DNA from: Gemmatimonadota bacterium
GTDB lineage: Bacteria > Gemmatimonadota > Gemmatimonadetes > Gemmatimonadales > Gemmatimonadaceae
Reading direction: 5' to 3'
Assembly (NCBI GenBank): GCA_016871855.1
Contig: VHBQ01000002.1
Span: 57,836-121,835 of the forward strand
DNA: 64,000 nucleotides
The notes under the pieces are model-generated. The model was not told where the DNA came from. It did not search any database and saw nothing but the letters and a program-made list of their open reading frames with translations. The position numbers and the translations under genes were made by a program. Numbering within the stretch: the first letter of the stretch is position 1; every line of letters starts with the position of its first letter. Positions 33,517-44,394 of the stretch are shown here, one piece after another.

Positions 33517-34875
33517 TCAGTCTTCACGCGGGGCGGGCACCCCCGCCTCGGCGAGCGCGGCGAATCCGCGCTCGGGGTCCATCAGATCCTGCAGGGAGAT
33601 CTCCGTGCCGTCGCGGGCCGCCTCGCCGGGCGTGCGCGCCAGCGGGCGGACTTCGGCGCGCATCTCGTCGCGCACCACCATCAGCCACGCCGCGCCGGCG
33701 CGCTCCGCGGCCTTGATCTGCGCCGAGGACTTCTGCGTGCGCAGCTTCTCTTCGTTCAGCACGTACTCGGCCGCGTAGCCCAGGCGACGCAGCGTCGCCG
33801 CCGCTCGCAGCACGGCCGAAGGCGGCGACTGCTCCGTGCTGACCACCCAGAAGTCCGGTCCATCGCCGGCCGCGTCGTCGAACAGCCCACGGGCCTTCAG
33901 CAGTTCGCCGAGCACGACGTCGCCCATTCCGAACCCGAGCGCGGGAAGGTCCACGCCGCCCAGTTGGCCGAGCAGGTTGTCGTAGCGCCCGCCGCCGCAG
34001 ATCGCGCGCAGCTCCCCGCGCGCATCGAAGAGCTCAAACACGGTGCCGGTGTAGTACGCCAGCCCACGAACGATCGAGAGATCCACGTCCACCCAGGCAT
34101 CGAGACCGAGCGAATGCAGGTGGTCCAGGTACGTCCCGAACTGCGCGATCGCCGCGCGCGCCCCCTCCACGTGTCCGAAATCGCGCTCCAGATCGGCCAG
34201 CGATGAGACGTCCGCGAGCGCCATCACCTGCTCCACCTGGCGCGGCACCAACCCCGCGGCCTCGAGCTTCTCGCGCGACACCTCGTGCGGCTGGCGCTCG
34301 ACCTTGTCGAGCACGCCGTAGACCACGCCCCGCTGTCCGTCGGTCACGCCGATGGCGTCGAGAACGGCGTTCAGCAGGCGGCGGTCGCTCACCCGCGCAC
34401 GCACGTCCTGCGGCCCGAGTCCGAGTTCCCGCATGATGTCGATGGCCACGCCCAGCAGCTCCGCGTCGGCAAGGGCGCTGGGTTCGCCGACGATGTCCAC
34501 GTTCAGCTGGAAGTGCTCGCGCAGGCGCCCTCGCTGGGCGCGCTCGTAGCGGAAGAGCTGCGGAATCGAGAACCACCGGACGGGCTTGGGCAGTGCGTTC
34601 GCGCGCGCGGCCACCATGCGGGCGAACGTCGGCGTCATCTCCGGGCGCAGGGAGACGGCGCGGCCGCCTTTGTCCTCGAAGCTGTAGAGCTGCCCGACGA
34701 TCTCGTCCCCGCTCTTCGCGGTGTACAGCTCCAGGGGCTCCAGCGGCGGCCCGTCGTACTCCACGAACGAGTACTGGCGCGCCACCGCGCGCCACGCACG
34801 GAAGATCATCGTGCGGCGCGCGAGATCCTCAGGATAGAAGTCGCGGAAGCCGGGAAGCGGGCCCTTCGATGCCAT
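33517..34875 (-). CDS. hisS: Histidyl-tRNA synthetase
   Basis: [53 protein letters not shown]. Confidence 0.93.
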   Translation of the reverse strand: MASKGPLPGFRDFYPEDLARRTMIFRAWRAVARQYSFVEYDGPPLEPLELYTAKSGDEIVGQLYSFEDKGGRAVSLRPEMTPTFARMVAARANALPKPVRWFSIPQLFRYERAQRGRLREHFQLNVDIVGEPSALADAELLGVAIDIMRELGLGPQDVRARVSDRRLLNAVLDAIGVTDGQRGVVYGVLDKVERQPHEVSREKLEAAGLVPRQVEQVMALADVSSLADLERDFGHVEGARAAIAQFGTYLDHLHSLGLDAWVDVDLSIVRGLAYYTGTVFELFDARGELRAICGGGRYDNLLGQLGGVDLPALGFGMGDVVLGELLKARGLFDDAAGDGPDFWVVSTEQSPPSAVLRAAATLRRLGYAAEYVLNEEKLRTQKSSAQIKAAERAGAAWLMVVRDEMRAEVRPLARTPGEAARDGTEISLQDLMDPERGFAALAEAGVPAPRED

Positions 34876-34943
34876 CCATATAAATTACCCGGACGTGGCA
34901 CGGCCCGGCAACCACGAATCGGAGGAAAATGCGCCCGCGGCGT

Positions 34944-36230
34944 CTACGGCGCGGGCAGCACGCCGAGGCGGACCATCGCATCGCCGACGGTGTGAAAACT
35001 CCCCGTCACGAGCACCGTCTCGCCTTCCTCCGTCGCCCGGGCCAGTGCCCGGTCGAAGTCGCGCACGACCTCGGCCGTCCAGCCGTTCGCGCGCGCGTGT
35101 GCCATGACCGCCGTGATGTCCCACGTGCGGCTCGGTGGGGACGTCGGCGTGTTCGTCAGAATGAACCGGTCCACGTGGGGCGCCAGCGCGGCCATCATCG
35201 CGGCCCAGTCCTTGTCGCTGAGCACGCTGAACAGCGCCACCACCGGCCGCGGCAGGCGTGTCTCGTCCAGCGTCCGGGCCAGCACGCGTGAGCCGTCTGG
35301 GTTGTGCGCCACGTCGAAGACGTGCTTGCCGACCTTGTGGAACCGTCCTGGGAGCGCGACGCGCGAAAGTCCTTCATCTACCGTCGCGGCGTCGGGGCGA
35401 AGGTCGTCCGGGAGTTCCTCGAGCATCGTCAGCGCCACCGCGGCGTTGTGCGCCTGATGGCGCCCCACGAGCGGCGTGCGGACCCGGCGCACCGTGTTGT
35501 CCCGGCGGAGCGTGAACTCCGTTCCGGTCGCCGACACGGTCAGTGACTCAATCGAGGACTCCGCGAAGACGGACCGCACCGGCGACGCGCCGTGCGCCAC
35601 GGCGTGCGAAACGAGCAGCGCGCGGATCCCGACCTCCGGCTCCCCCACGATAGCCGGCACGCCGCGCTTGAAGATCCCCGCCTTCTCGACCGCGATTTCC
35701 TCTCGCGTCGCCCCCAGATACTCGACGTGATCGATCTGGATGTTTGTGACTCCAGCCACGAGGGGACGCAGGACGTTGGTCGCATCGAGCCGACCGCCGA
35801 GCCCCGTTTCGATCACCGCGACGTCTACGCCGTCCTCGGCGAAGAACTGGAAGGCCATCGCGGTCGTGGCCTCGAAGAACGTCGCGCCGAGGCGCTCGAC
35901 CTCGGGCGTCCAGCGCGTCACCCAATCGACGATTCGATCGCTGGCGACCGGCGTGTCGTTCACGAGGAACCGCTCGGGAAAGTCCACGAGGTGCGGGGAG
36001 GTGTAGCGCGCGACGCGCAGGCCGCGCGCCTGCAGCACCGCGTCGAGCGTCGCGCACACACTTCCCTTCCCGTTCGTCCCGGCGACGTGCAGGGCGCGCA
36101 ACGAGGCGTGCGGATCGCCGAGCGCGCTCAGCAACGCCTCGACGCGCTCCAGTCCGAGCTTCCATTTGCCGGTCGTGCGCGCGTAGAGGAAATCGAGCGC
36201 GTCGTGGTACGTCTTTAGCGTCCTGGCCAC
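34944..36230 (-). CDS. folC: Folylpolyglutamate synthase/dihydrofolate synthase
   Basis: VAGTNGKGSVCATLDAVLQARGLRVARYTSPHLVDFPERFLVND. Confidence 0.94.
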   Translation of the reverse strand: MARTLKTYHDALDFLYARTTGKWKLGLERVEALLSALGDPHASLRALHVAGTNGKGSVCATLDAVLQARGLRVARYTSPHLVDFPERFLVNDTPVASDRIVDWVTRWTPEVERLGATFFEATTAMAFQFFAEDGVDVAVIETGLGGRLDATNVLRPLVAGVTNIQIDHVEYLGATREEIAVEKAGIFKRGVPAIVGEPEVGIRALLVSHAVAHGASPVRSVFAESSIESLTVSATGTEFTLRRDNTVRRVRTPLVGRHQAHNAAVALTMLEELPDDLRPDAATVDEGLSRVALPGRFHKVGKHVFDVAHNPDGSRVLARTLDETRLPRPVVALFSVLSDKDWAAMMAALAPHVDRFILTNTPTSPPSRTWDITAVMAHARANGWTAEVVRDFDRALARATEEGETVLVTGSFHTVGDAMVRLGVLPAP

Positions 36231-36245
36231 CGCACCCGTCCGGCC

Positions 36246-37109
<864 letters not shown>

Positions 37110-37168
37110 AAGAACGAAAGGTGATGCAGATCACATTCAACCGCAAGGAGTTAGGGGACGGGACCGTC

Positions 37169-37289
37169 CGGAACGGGGAGGGGGTAGAGGCGTGGGGACG
37201 AGGGCTGAGGAGGGTGAAGAGGGACGCGCCCCCTCGCACGTTCCGCTACCCCACCCTCGTCCCCTCGCCCCTACCCCCTCCCCGTTCCG
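37169..37289. repeat. Long inverted repeat, G-rich left arm / C-rich right arm
   Basis: Arms 37169-37204 (cggaacggggagggggtagaggcgtggggacgaggg) and 37254-37289, complementary with only a few mismatches. Confidence 0.88.
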
Positions 37290-37295
37290 CGCTGC

Positions 37296-38549
37296 TCAGA
37301 TGACCAGCGTATCCGCCGGCCCTCTCCCCTCGCTCGAGATGCGCCCCAGCATCCCCACGCTCAACCAGCACATCAACATGAACGACCCGCCATAGCTGAA
37401 GAACGGCAGCGGGATGCCCGTGATCGGCAGCAGGTTCAGCGTCATGCCGATGTTGACGACGATGTGCACGAACCAGGCGGAGACCAAGCCAAAGGCCACG
37501 AGACTGGGGAACGGATCCGCGGAACGCGCCGCGATGCGCACCGACCGCAGCAGCAGGAACAGGAAGAGCGCCAGCGCGATCGTCACGCCAAGAAAGCCCA
37601 GCTCCTCCCCGACCACGGGGAAGATGAAATCGGTGTGCTGCGCCGGAAGGAAGGCGAGACGCTTCTGGCTTCCCTGCGTGAACCCCTTCCCCAGCCACCC
37701 CCCCGACCCGATGGCGACCTGCGACTGGATGACGTGATAGCCCGACGCCTGCGGATCCGTAGACGGGTCGAGGAAGACGAGCAGTCGCTTCTGCTGGTAC
37801 GGATTCAGCCGGTCCCACAGGATCGGCGCGACGACGCCCGTCACGACATTGGCGAGCACGACGACCACGCCTTCCAACAAGTACGGCTTGTACCACAGCA
37901 CCAGCGCGATGAGCACCAGGAACCACGCCCCCCAGAGCCCGGTGCTGAACGCGAGCACCAGACTCACCACCGGGCTCGCGACAAGCACCAGCAACTGCCA
38001 CGAGGCCCCCGCCCAGAACAGCATCGCGAAGAAGATCCCGACGAAGACGATGCCCGTGCCCAGATCCGGCTGGCGCATGATCAGGACCCACGGCACGAAG
38101 ACGGCCAGCGCCGGCTGCCAAAGGTCGATCAGCGACTTCGGGGCCGTCTTCCTCGACGCGAGCAACCGCGCGAGCATCAGCACGACAGCGATTTTGGCCA
38201 GCTCCGACGGCTGGCCGAGCCGCACGCCGCCGATGGCCAGCCAACTCTTGGTGCTCGCCGCCGTTCCTGCCCCGGCGCCGATGAACAGGAGCAGGAAGAG
38301 GAGCACGAGCGAGCTGGCGTAGGCCGGGACGGTGACCCAGTCGAGGAAGCGCACCGAAGCCCGGCTGATGGCGTAGGCCACCGTCAGGCCGAGGACGAAC
38401 CACACGATCTGCTGCCGGTACACCTTGGCCACTGCCGTCGGCACATCGGTCTGCCCCGCGCTGTACACCATCGCGATGCCGAAGAGCGAGAGCGCGAGCG
38501 CGATGGCGACCAGCGTCGGGTCCGCCAGGCGGCGGCGCACGGGGGTCAA
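37296..38549 (-). CDS. rodA: Rod shape-determining protein RodA (SEDS)
   Basis: Polytopic SEDS; FVGIFFAMLFWAG...ERIA/LNLLPITGIPLPFFSYGGSFML. Confidence 0.94.
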   Translation of the reverse strand: MTPVRRRLADPTLVAIALALSLFGIAMVYSAGQTDVPTAVAKVYRQQIVWFVLGLTVAYAISRASVRFLDWVTVPAYASSLVLLFLLLFIGAGAGTAASTKSWLAIGGVRLGQPSELAKIAVVLMLARLLASRKTAPKSLIDLWQPALAVFVPWVLIMRQPDLGTGIVFVGIFFAMLFWAGASWQLLVLVASPVVSLVLAFSTGLWGAWFLVLIALVLWYKPYLLEGVVVVLANVVTGVVAPILWDRLNPYQQKRLLVFLDPSTDPQASGYHVIQSQVAIGSGGWLGKGFTQGSQKRLAFLPAQHTDFIFPVVGEELGFLGVTIALALFLFLLLRSVRIAARSADPFPSLVAFGLVSAWFVHIVVNIGMTLNLLPITGIPLPFFSYGGSFMLMCWLSVGMLGRISSEGRGPADTLVI

Positions 38550-40324
38550 TCGCCCTCCGTGCTCAATGCCTGCTCCGGCCGCACCCGCAAATAGTGCTCG
38601 ATGATCTTGGAGGCGATGCGCGCGGCCCGCGAGCCGTGGAGGCCGAACTCGAGCATCACCGCCACGACGATGCGGGCGTCATCCGCCGGCGCGAAGCCCA
38701 CGAACCAGGCGTGGTCGCGGTTCGGGTCGTGCGGGTTCTGCGCCGTGCCGGTCTTGCCCGCGAGCATCACCCCCCGCAGCTGCGAGGCCGCGGCCGTGCC
38801 GCGCTGCACCACGCCGGCCAGCGCCTTCTGCACGCCATCCAACTGCTCACTCTCGAGGCGGAACATCGGGACGTGCACGGCCTCGCCGCGGACGATGCGC
38901 GGCTGCGCCGCACGTCCATCCGTGGCCAGCGCCGAGTAGAAGCGCGCCATGTTCACCACGGTCTGGGAGTTCTCGCCCTGTCCGATGGCGAGATTCAGCG
39001 ACACGGCGTTGCTCCAGCCGCGCGCCCCGAACCGGCGGTTGTAGTACTCGACCGCCGGCGCGCTCGGAAACAGGGATCGCGTCTCCGATGGCAGATCGAT
39101 TCCCGAGCGCTCCCGCGCCCCCATCTCGATGCCGCCCGCGACGAGGCGCGAGAGCCCGATCTTGAGCCCGAGCTGATAGAAGTACACGTCGCAGGACACT
39201 TCGATCGCCTGCGCAAGCGTCACGTTGCCGTGCCCCTTCTTGTCCCAGCACTTGAACCGGCGGTTGCCGTACTGATATCCGCCCGCGCACGCCACCGGCA
39301 TGTGGTCGTCGAGGGCGACGAGGCCCTGTTCGATAGCCATCACGGCGGTCGCCAGCTTCCAGGTTGACGCGGGGGCGTACGTTCCCTTGATCGCCTTGTT
39401 GTACAGCGGGCGACGGCCGTCTTCGTTCAGGGCGCGCCAGTAGTCGGCGGGGATGCCGCCGATGAACCGGTTCGGGTCAAACGTGGGCGCCGAGTGCAAG
39501 GCAAGCACGGCGCCGGTCTTCGGCTCCATCGCCACCACGCCGCCGACCAGCGAGTCGCCGAAGATCTCCACGACGAACCGCTGGAGATCGAGGTCGATGT
39601 TGGTGTACAGGGGCGGCGCGGCCTCCGGCCGCAGATCCTGCCGCGCGCCCGCCTCGCGCACGACGCGCCCGCGCGCGTCCACCTCGACGAAGCGCGTCCC
39701 CTCCCGCCCGCGCAGCAGCGCCTCATACTGCCGCTCCAACCCGTCCTTGCCCACCTGCTGGCCGGCCTTGTATCCCGTGAACGTCGGGCTGGCCAGTTCA
39801 GCCTCGTTGATCTCGCCGGTGTAGCCGACGAACGCCGCCATCGCCGGCCCGTCGGGGTAGTAGCGCTTGGGCGAGCTCTGGATGATCAGCCCGGGGAACT
39901 CGACCCGATGCTCCTCGAGCACGGAGACCACGTCGAAGGACGCGTCGGGGAAGATCACGGCCGGGCGGTTCGGCGCGCGCCGGAACCGGCGCACCGCCTG
40001 GTTGACCTGCTCGGGCGAGAGCGGAATCGTGCCGGACAACCGCTGGAGCGCGGCGCGCAGTGAATCGACGCCCGGCGCAAGCAGCGACACCGAGTAGCCC
40101 GGGAGGTTTTCCGCGAGGATCAGTCCGTTGCGGTCGTAGATCACGCCACGCGGCGCCGGGAGCGGCACCTCGCGCAGGCGATTCTCCTCGGACTGCAGCG
40201 CGTACTGCGAATGCTGGAGCACCTGCGTGCGGAAGAACGACCCGGCCAGAAAGACGGTCGCGAGGAAGATCGCCGCGGAGGCGAGCCGCGCGCGCCGCTG
40301 GACGTCGTTCGGATGAAAGCTCAT
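38546..40324 (-). CDS. mrdA: Penicillin-binding protein 2
   Basis: APASTWKLATAVMA (SxxK); YFYQLGLKIG; AGKTGTAQNPH (KTG). Confidence 0.95.
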   Translation of the reverse strand: MSFHPNDVQRRARLASAAIFLATVFLAGSFFRTQVLQHSQYALQSEENRLREVPLPAPRGVIYDRNGLILAENLPGYSVSLLAPGVDSLRAALQRLSGTIPLSPEQVNQAVRRFRRAPNRPAVIFPDASFDVVSVLEEHRVEFPGLIIQSSPKRYYPDGPAMAAFVGYTGEINEAELASPTFTGYKAGQQVGKDGLERQYEALLRGREGTRFVEVDARGRVVREAGARQDLRPEAAPPLYTNIDLDLQRFVVEIFGDSLVGGVVAMEPKTGAVLALHSAPTFDPNRFIGGIPADYWRALNEDGRRPLYNKAIKGTYAPASTWKLATAVMAIEQGLVALDDHMPVACAGGYQYGNRRFKCWDKKGHGNVTLAQAIEVSCDVYFYQLGLKIGLSRLVAGGIEMGARERSGIDLPSETRSLFPSAPAVEYYNRRFGARGWSNAVSLNLAIGQGENSQTVVNMARFYSALATDGRAAQPRIVRGEAVHVPMFRLESEQLDGVQKALAGVVQRGTAAASQLRGVMLAGKTGTAQNPHDPNRDHAWFVGFAPADDARIVVAVMLEFGLHGSRAARIASKIIEHYLRVRPEQALSTEGD

Positions 40325-40809
40325 CCCCGCGGCGCCCCCATCACGGGCCGCGCGGCCAGGAAGACACCGAGCCCCACGACAGCCGTCACCGCCGCGGCCA
40401 TCGGGGACCAGAGCAGCGCTTGCGCGAGGAACTCGCTCGCCCCAAGGCGCCGCTCCGCCGCCAGGTAGATGAGGTCACCCAGCCACTTGCCGAGGAAGAC
40501 GAAGATGGCGTTCAGCAGCAGGTTGTCGGCGAAGAACGCCGCCTTCAGCTTCGACGCGGTAAACGCGATCAGGCTGAACGCCAGCGCCCCCGCGCCGAAC
40601 GCGCCGGGCGTCAGCGCATCGGACGTGATCCCCACGGCGAACCCGACCAGCGCCGCCACGCCCGGGCGCGCGCGCACCGCCACCAGCAGCACCGCGATCG
40701 CCAGGAAGTCGATCGACGCGCGCCAATCGAGCACCGGGCGCAGCGTGTAGTGCAGCACGACGAGCGCGACGAAAAGCAGCGCGAACCAAAGCCCACGAGC
40801 CGCATTCAT
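40321..40809 (-). CDS. mreD: Rod shape-determining protein MreD
   Basis: Small polytopic protein between mreC and PBP2; ATG at 40809. Confidence 0.85.
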   Translation of the reverse strand: MNAARGLWFALLFVALVVLHYTLRPVLDWRASIDFLAIAVLLVAVRARPGVAALVGFAVGITSDALTPGAFGAGALAFSLIAFTASKLKAAFFADNLLLNAIFVFLGKWLGDLIYLAAERRLGASEFLAQALLWSPMAAAVTAVVGLGVFLAARPVMGAPRG

Positions 40810-41795
40810 GGCCGGCCCTCCGGCGGCACCGCGGAATCCGGGCGCGGCTGCAGGGCCTGCAGCGAGTCGAGGCGCTTGCGCTCCGCTGTCGCCAACGAGT
40901 CGGCGCGGCGCCGCGCGAGCGAGTCGCCCGCCGACACCACGAGCCGCAGCGCGCTGTCCACCGCCGTCTGCCACGCCGTCGCGACGCCCTCCTTCGACCG
41001 CCGCGGCTGCAGCACCATCACCGACGTCGCGTCGGCCGGGCGCACGGCGGGACGCAGCAGGTAGCTGCGCGCCCAACCCTCCGCCGTGTTGATCTCGCTG
41101 AGCACCGTCCCCACCGGGATGCCACGGGGATACACCCCGCCGAGTCCCGCGCTCACGATCAGCGTCCCGGGCCGCAGCGCACTGCGGAACGCCACGCCGC
41201 GCAGCTCGAGCAGGAAGCGCGTCGCCCCCGAGCCCAGGTGCGGGTAGACGATGCCGAAGGACGAGCCGTCCGCCGACATCGCGCTCACACGAAAGTCCGG
41301 GTGCGGCCCGACGATCGCGACGGACGACCGCGCATCAACCCGCTCGATCATCCCCACAAGACCGTCGGGCGCGACCACCGCGCTGAACGGCTCGACGCCC
41401 TCGTCGCGTCCGACGGTCAGCGTCATCGTGTAGTCATCCCCCAGGCCGCGACCGTGCAGCGCCTCGGCCGGCACGAAGCCCCACTTGAGCGCCGCGCCCA
41501 GCCCGAGCAGGCGCCGCAGCCGCTCGTTCTCAGCGGCGACGACGTCTGCCTGCGAGGCCTCGAGGCGCACGCTGTCGGCGACCCGCACGGCCGCATCGTA
41601 GGCCAGCACTGCCCGCCGCGACACCTCGGCGCGCTCCTGCAGCGCGGCGAGCGGCACCACTACCGTCCCGCGCAGCGCACTGGCCACCGTCGACCGTGGC
41701 TCCGGAGGCAGGACGAGCGCGGTCAGGGACAGCAGCACGCAGGCGACGAGCATCGCCTGGTCTATCCGCGAGGAGGAGCGTGCCGGGCGCGGCAC
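40806..41795 (-). CDS. mreC: Rod shape-determining protein MreC
   Basis: DEGVEPFSAVVAPDGLVGMIERVDARSSVAIVGPHPDFRVSAMS; position in the mre cluster. Confidence 0.92.
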   Translation of the reverse strand: MPRPARSSSRIDQAMLVACVLLSLTALVLPPEPRSTVASALRGTVVVPLAALQERAEVSRRAVLAYDAAVRVADSVRLEASQADVVAAENERLRRLLGLGAALKWGFVPAEALHGRGLGDDYTMTLTVGRDEGVEPFSAVVAPDGLVGMIERVDARSSVAIVGPHPDFRVSAMSADGSSFGIVYPHLGSGATRFLLELRGVAFRSALRPGTLIVSAGLGGVYPRGIPVGTVLSEINTAEGWARSYLLRPAVRPADATSVMVLQPRRSKEGVATAWQTAVDSALRLVVSAGDSLARRRADSLATAERKRLDSLQALQPRPDSAVPPEGRP

Positions 41796-41801
41796 CGTGG
41801 G

Positions 41802-42845
41802 CTACGTCGAGAGGACCGACCAGTACTTCTCTTCGTCGTCGAGGATGCGCCCCGTGCCGCGCACCACGCACGTCAGCGGGTCCTCGTCGACATGGATCGG
41901 CAGGCCGGTCTCCTGCGTGAGCAGCACGTCGAGGCCGCGGATGAGCGCCCCGCCGCCCGTCATCACGATGCCGCGGTCCACAATGTCGCTGGCCAGTTCC
42001 GGCGGCGTGATCTCGAGCGCGCGCCGCACGGCGTCCACGATCTGCTGGATCGGCTGCTGCATCGCGTCGCGGATCTCCGCGCTGTGGACGCGCACCGTCT
42101 TCGGGATCCCCGACACGAGGTCGCGCCCCTTCACTTCCATCTCGCGCTCCTCGCCCATCGGAGCCGCCGACCCCACCTGGATCTTGATCATCTCCGCCGT
42201 CGGCTCGCCGATCAGCAGGTTGTAGACCGAGCGCATGAACTGCACGATGCTCGTGTCGATCTCGTCACCGCCGGTGCGGATGGACGTGTCGCTCACGATG
42301 CCGCTCAACGCGATGACCGCGATCTCCGTCGTGCCGCCGCCGATGTCAATCACCATGTTGCCCGTCGGCGTCTCCACCGGCAGACCCACGCCGATCGCCG
42401 CGGCCATCGGCTCGGCGACCATGAACACTTCCTTCGCGCCCGCGCCGAGCGCCGAGTCGCGCACCGCGCGCTTCTCCACCTCGGTGATGCCCGAGGGCAC
42501 GCAGACGATCACGCGTGGCTTCACGCGGAAGACGTGCTTCTCGATGATCAGCTCGAGGAAGTAGCGCAGCATCTTCTCGGTGACGTCGAAGTCGGCGATC
42601 ACGCCGTCCTTCATCGGGCGCACCGCGGTGATCCCCTCGGGCGTGCGCCCGAGCATGCGCTTCGCCTCAAGTCCCACGCCCTTGATCTTCTTCGTCTCGC
42701 GATCCATCGCGACCACGGACGGCTCGTTGAGGACGATGCCCTCGCCCTTCACGTACACGAGCGTGTTCGCCGTGCCGAGGTCAACGGCGATGGCGTTGGC
42801 GGGAAAGAGCGAACCGGAGCTGAGGAACGGAAGATTCCAGCGCAT
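41802..42845 (-). CDS. mreB: Rod shape-determining protein MreB
   Basis: IAVDLGTANTLVYVKGEGIVLNEPSVVA; MVIDIGGGTTEIAVIALSGIV. Confidence 0.97.
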   Translation of the reverse strand: MRWNLPFLSSGSLFPANAIAVDLGTANTLVYVKGEGIVLNEPSVVAMDRETKKIKGVGLEAKRMLGRTPEGITAVRPMKDGVIADFDVTEKMLRYFLELIIEKHVFRVKPRVIVCVPSGITEVEKRAVRDSALGAGAKEVFMVAEPMAAAIGVGLPVETPTGNMVIDIGGGTTEIAVIALSGIVSDTSIRTGGDEIDTSIVQFMRSVYNLLIGEPTAEMIKIQVGSAAPMGEEREMEVKGRDLVSGIPKTVRVHSAEIRDAMQQPIQQIVDAVRRALEITPPELASDIVDRGIVMTGGGALIRGLDVLLTQETGLPIHVDEDPLTCVVRGTGRILDDEEKYWSVLST

Positions 42846-42999
42846 CGAAGCTCACGCGCGACCGCGGCAAGCGCGGCCGGCTGGGGGCGACAACTATATA
42901 GGGCGGCGGACCGAAGAAAGTTAGGCGCCGTGTAGGAGGGCGACAAGTCGCGCCTCCTCCCCGCGCCCCGCCGCCCGCCCCCGCGCACCCGAAATGCAC

Positions 43000-43032
43000 C
43001 AGAGGGCCCGGCGCCCCGCGCCGGACCCTCTG
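43000..43032 (-). terminator. Hairpin downstream of ald
   Basis: cagagggcccggcgc ccc gcgccggaccctctg. Confidence 0.65.
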
Positions 43033-43038
43033 TTGTTT

Positions 43039-43075
43039 CTGTCGTTCTCTGTCGTTCTCTGTCGTTCTCTGTCTC
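43039..43075. repeat. 10-bp tandem repeat (TGTCGTTCTC x3+) abutting the ald stop
   Basis: tgtcgttctctgtcgttctctgtcgttctctgtctc. Confidence 0.85.
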
Positions 43076-44187
43076 TAGAGGAATTTCTCCGGCGACACAT
43101 ACTCCATCCCGAACGCTTCCGCCACGCCCTTGTACGTCACCTTGCCGTCAATGGCGTTCAGGCCCAGCAGCAGCGCGCGGTCGTCCTTGCACGCCTGCTT
43201 CCACCCCTTGTTCGCCAGCGTCAGCGCGTAGGGGAGCGTCGCATTGGTGAGCGCCAGCGTCGAGGTGCGCGGTACGCCGCCCGGCATGTTGGCCACGCCG
43301 TAGTGGATCACGTCGTCCACCACGTAGACCGGATCCTGGTGCGTCGTCGCCTTGATCGTCTCCACGCAGCCGCCCTGGTCGATGGCGACGTCCACGATCA
43401 CGGAGCCCTTCTTCATGAGCTTCAGGTCCTCGCGCCGAATCAGCTTCGGGGCCTTGGCGCCGGGGATCAGCACGCCACCGACCACCAGGTCGGCCGTCGA
43501 GATCGCCTCGAGGATGTTGTGCCGGTTGCTGTGGATCAGCGTCACGTTCGCCGGCATGACGTCGCTCAGGTAGCGCAGGCGCGGCAGCGACAGGTCGAGG
43601 ATCGTCACGTGCGCCCCCATCCCCGCCGCCATCTTCGCCGCGTTGATGCCGACGATGCCGCCGCCGAGCACCACCACGTGGGCGGGCGAAACGCCGGGGA
43701 CGCCGCCGAGCAACAGGCCGCGGCCGCCGTAGAGCTTCTCCAGGTACTTCGCCCCTTCCTGCGTCGCCATCCGGCCAGCGACCTCGGACATCGGAGTGAG
43801 CAGCGGCAGCTCGCCGTTGGGCAGCTCCACCGTCTCGTACGCGATGCAGGTTGCCCCGGACTTGAGGTGCGCCTTGGTCAGCTCCTCATCCGCCGCGAAA
43901 TGGAAATAGGTGAAGATCGTCTGCCCCTTCTTCATCCGCGGCCACTCGACCGCGATGGGCTCCTTCACCTTGATGATCATCTCGGCTTCCTTCCACACCT
44001 CGTCCGCGGTGTTGAGGATCTTCGCGCCCACAGCGACGTACTGCTCGTCGCTGAAGCCGCTCCCCTCACCGCCCGTCTTCTCGACGAAGACGGTGTGGCC
44101 CGCCGACACCAGCGCTTCAACGCCAGCCGGGACGCAAGCGATTCTGTTTTCGTTCGTCTTGATTTCCTTTGGGATGCCGATGCGCAT
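43075..44187 (-). CDS. ald: Alanine dehydrogenase
   Basis: [64 protein letters not shown]. Confidence 0.96.
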   Translation of the reverse strand: MRIGIPKEIKTNENRIACVPAGVEALVSAGHTVFVEKTGGEGSGFSDEQYVAVGAKILNTADEVWKEAEMIIKVKEPIAVEWPRMKKGQTIFTYFHFAADEELTKAHLKSGATCIAYETVELPNGELPLLTPMSEVAGRMATQEGAKYLEKLYGGRGLLLGGVPGVSPAHVVVLGGGIVGINAAKMAAGMGAHVTILDLSLPRLRYLSDVMPANVTLIHSNRHNILEAISTADLVVGGVLIPGAKAPKLIRREDLKLMKKGSVIVDVAIDQGGCVETIKATTHQDPVYVVDDVIHYGVANMPGGVPRTSTLALTNATLPYALTLANKGWKQACKDDRALLLGLNAIDGKVTYKGVAEAFGMEYVSPEKFL

Positions 44188-44332
44188 AGTATGATCGCGA
44201 GTTGAAAGGTCTAGGTAATGCAACGCTTAATTCTACCACAGGACCCGGAAAGCCGGACACTCGTTTTTCCCCTAGGCGGAGTCAGGCAAACTCCCGTGGG
44301 CCGTTCAGTGCGTGGCGCGGTTGCCTCTCGTC

Positions 44333-44394
44333 GCCCGTAGCCCGTCGCCCGTCACCTATCGCCCGTCTCCCGTCTCCCGTCTCCCGTCTGCCCC
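44333..44394. repeat. Heptamer array (CNCCCGT units) with a G-quadruplex motif on the minus strand
   Basis: cgtcgcccgtagcccgtcgcccgtcacctatcgcccgtctcccgtctcccgtctcccgtctgcccc. Confidence 0.88.
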
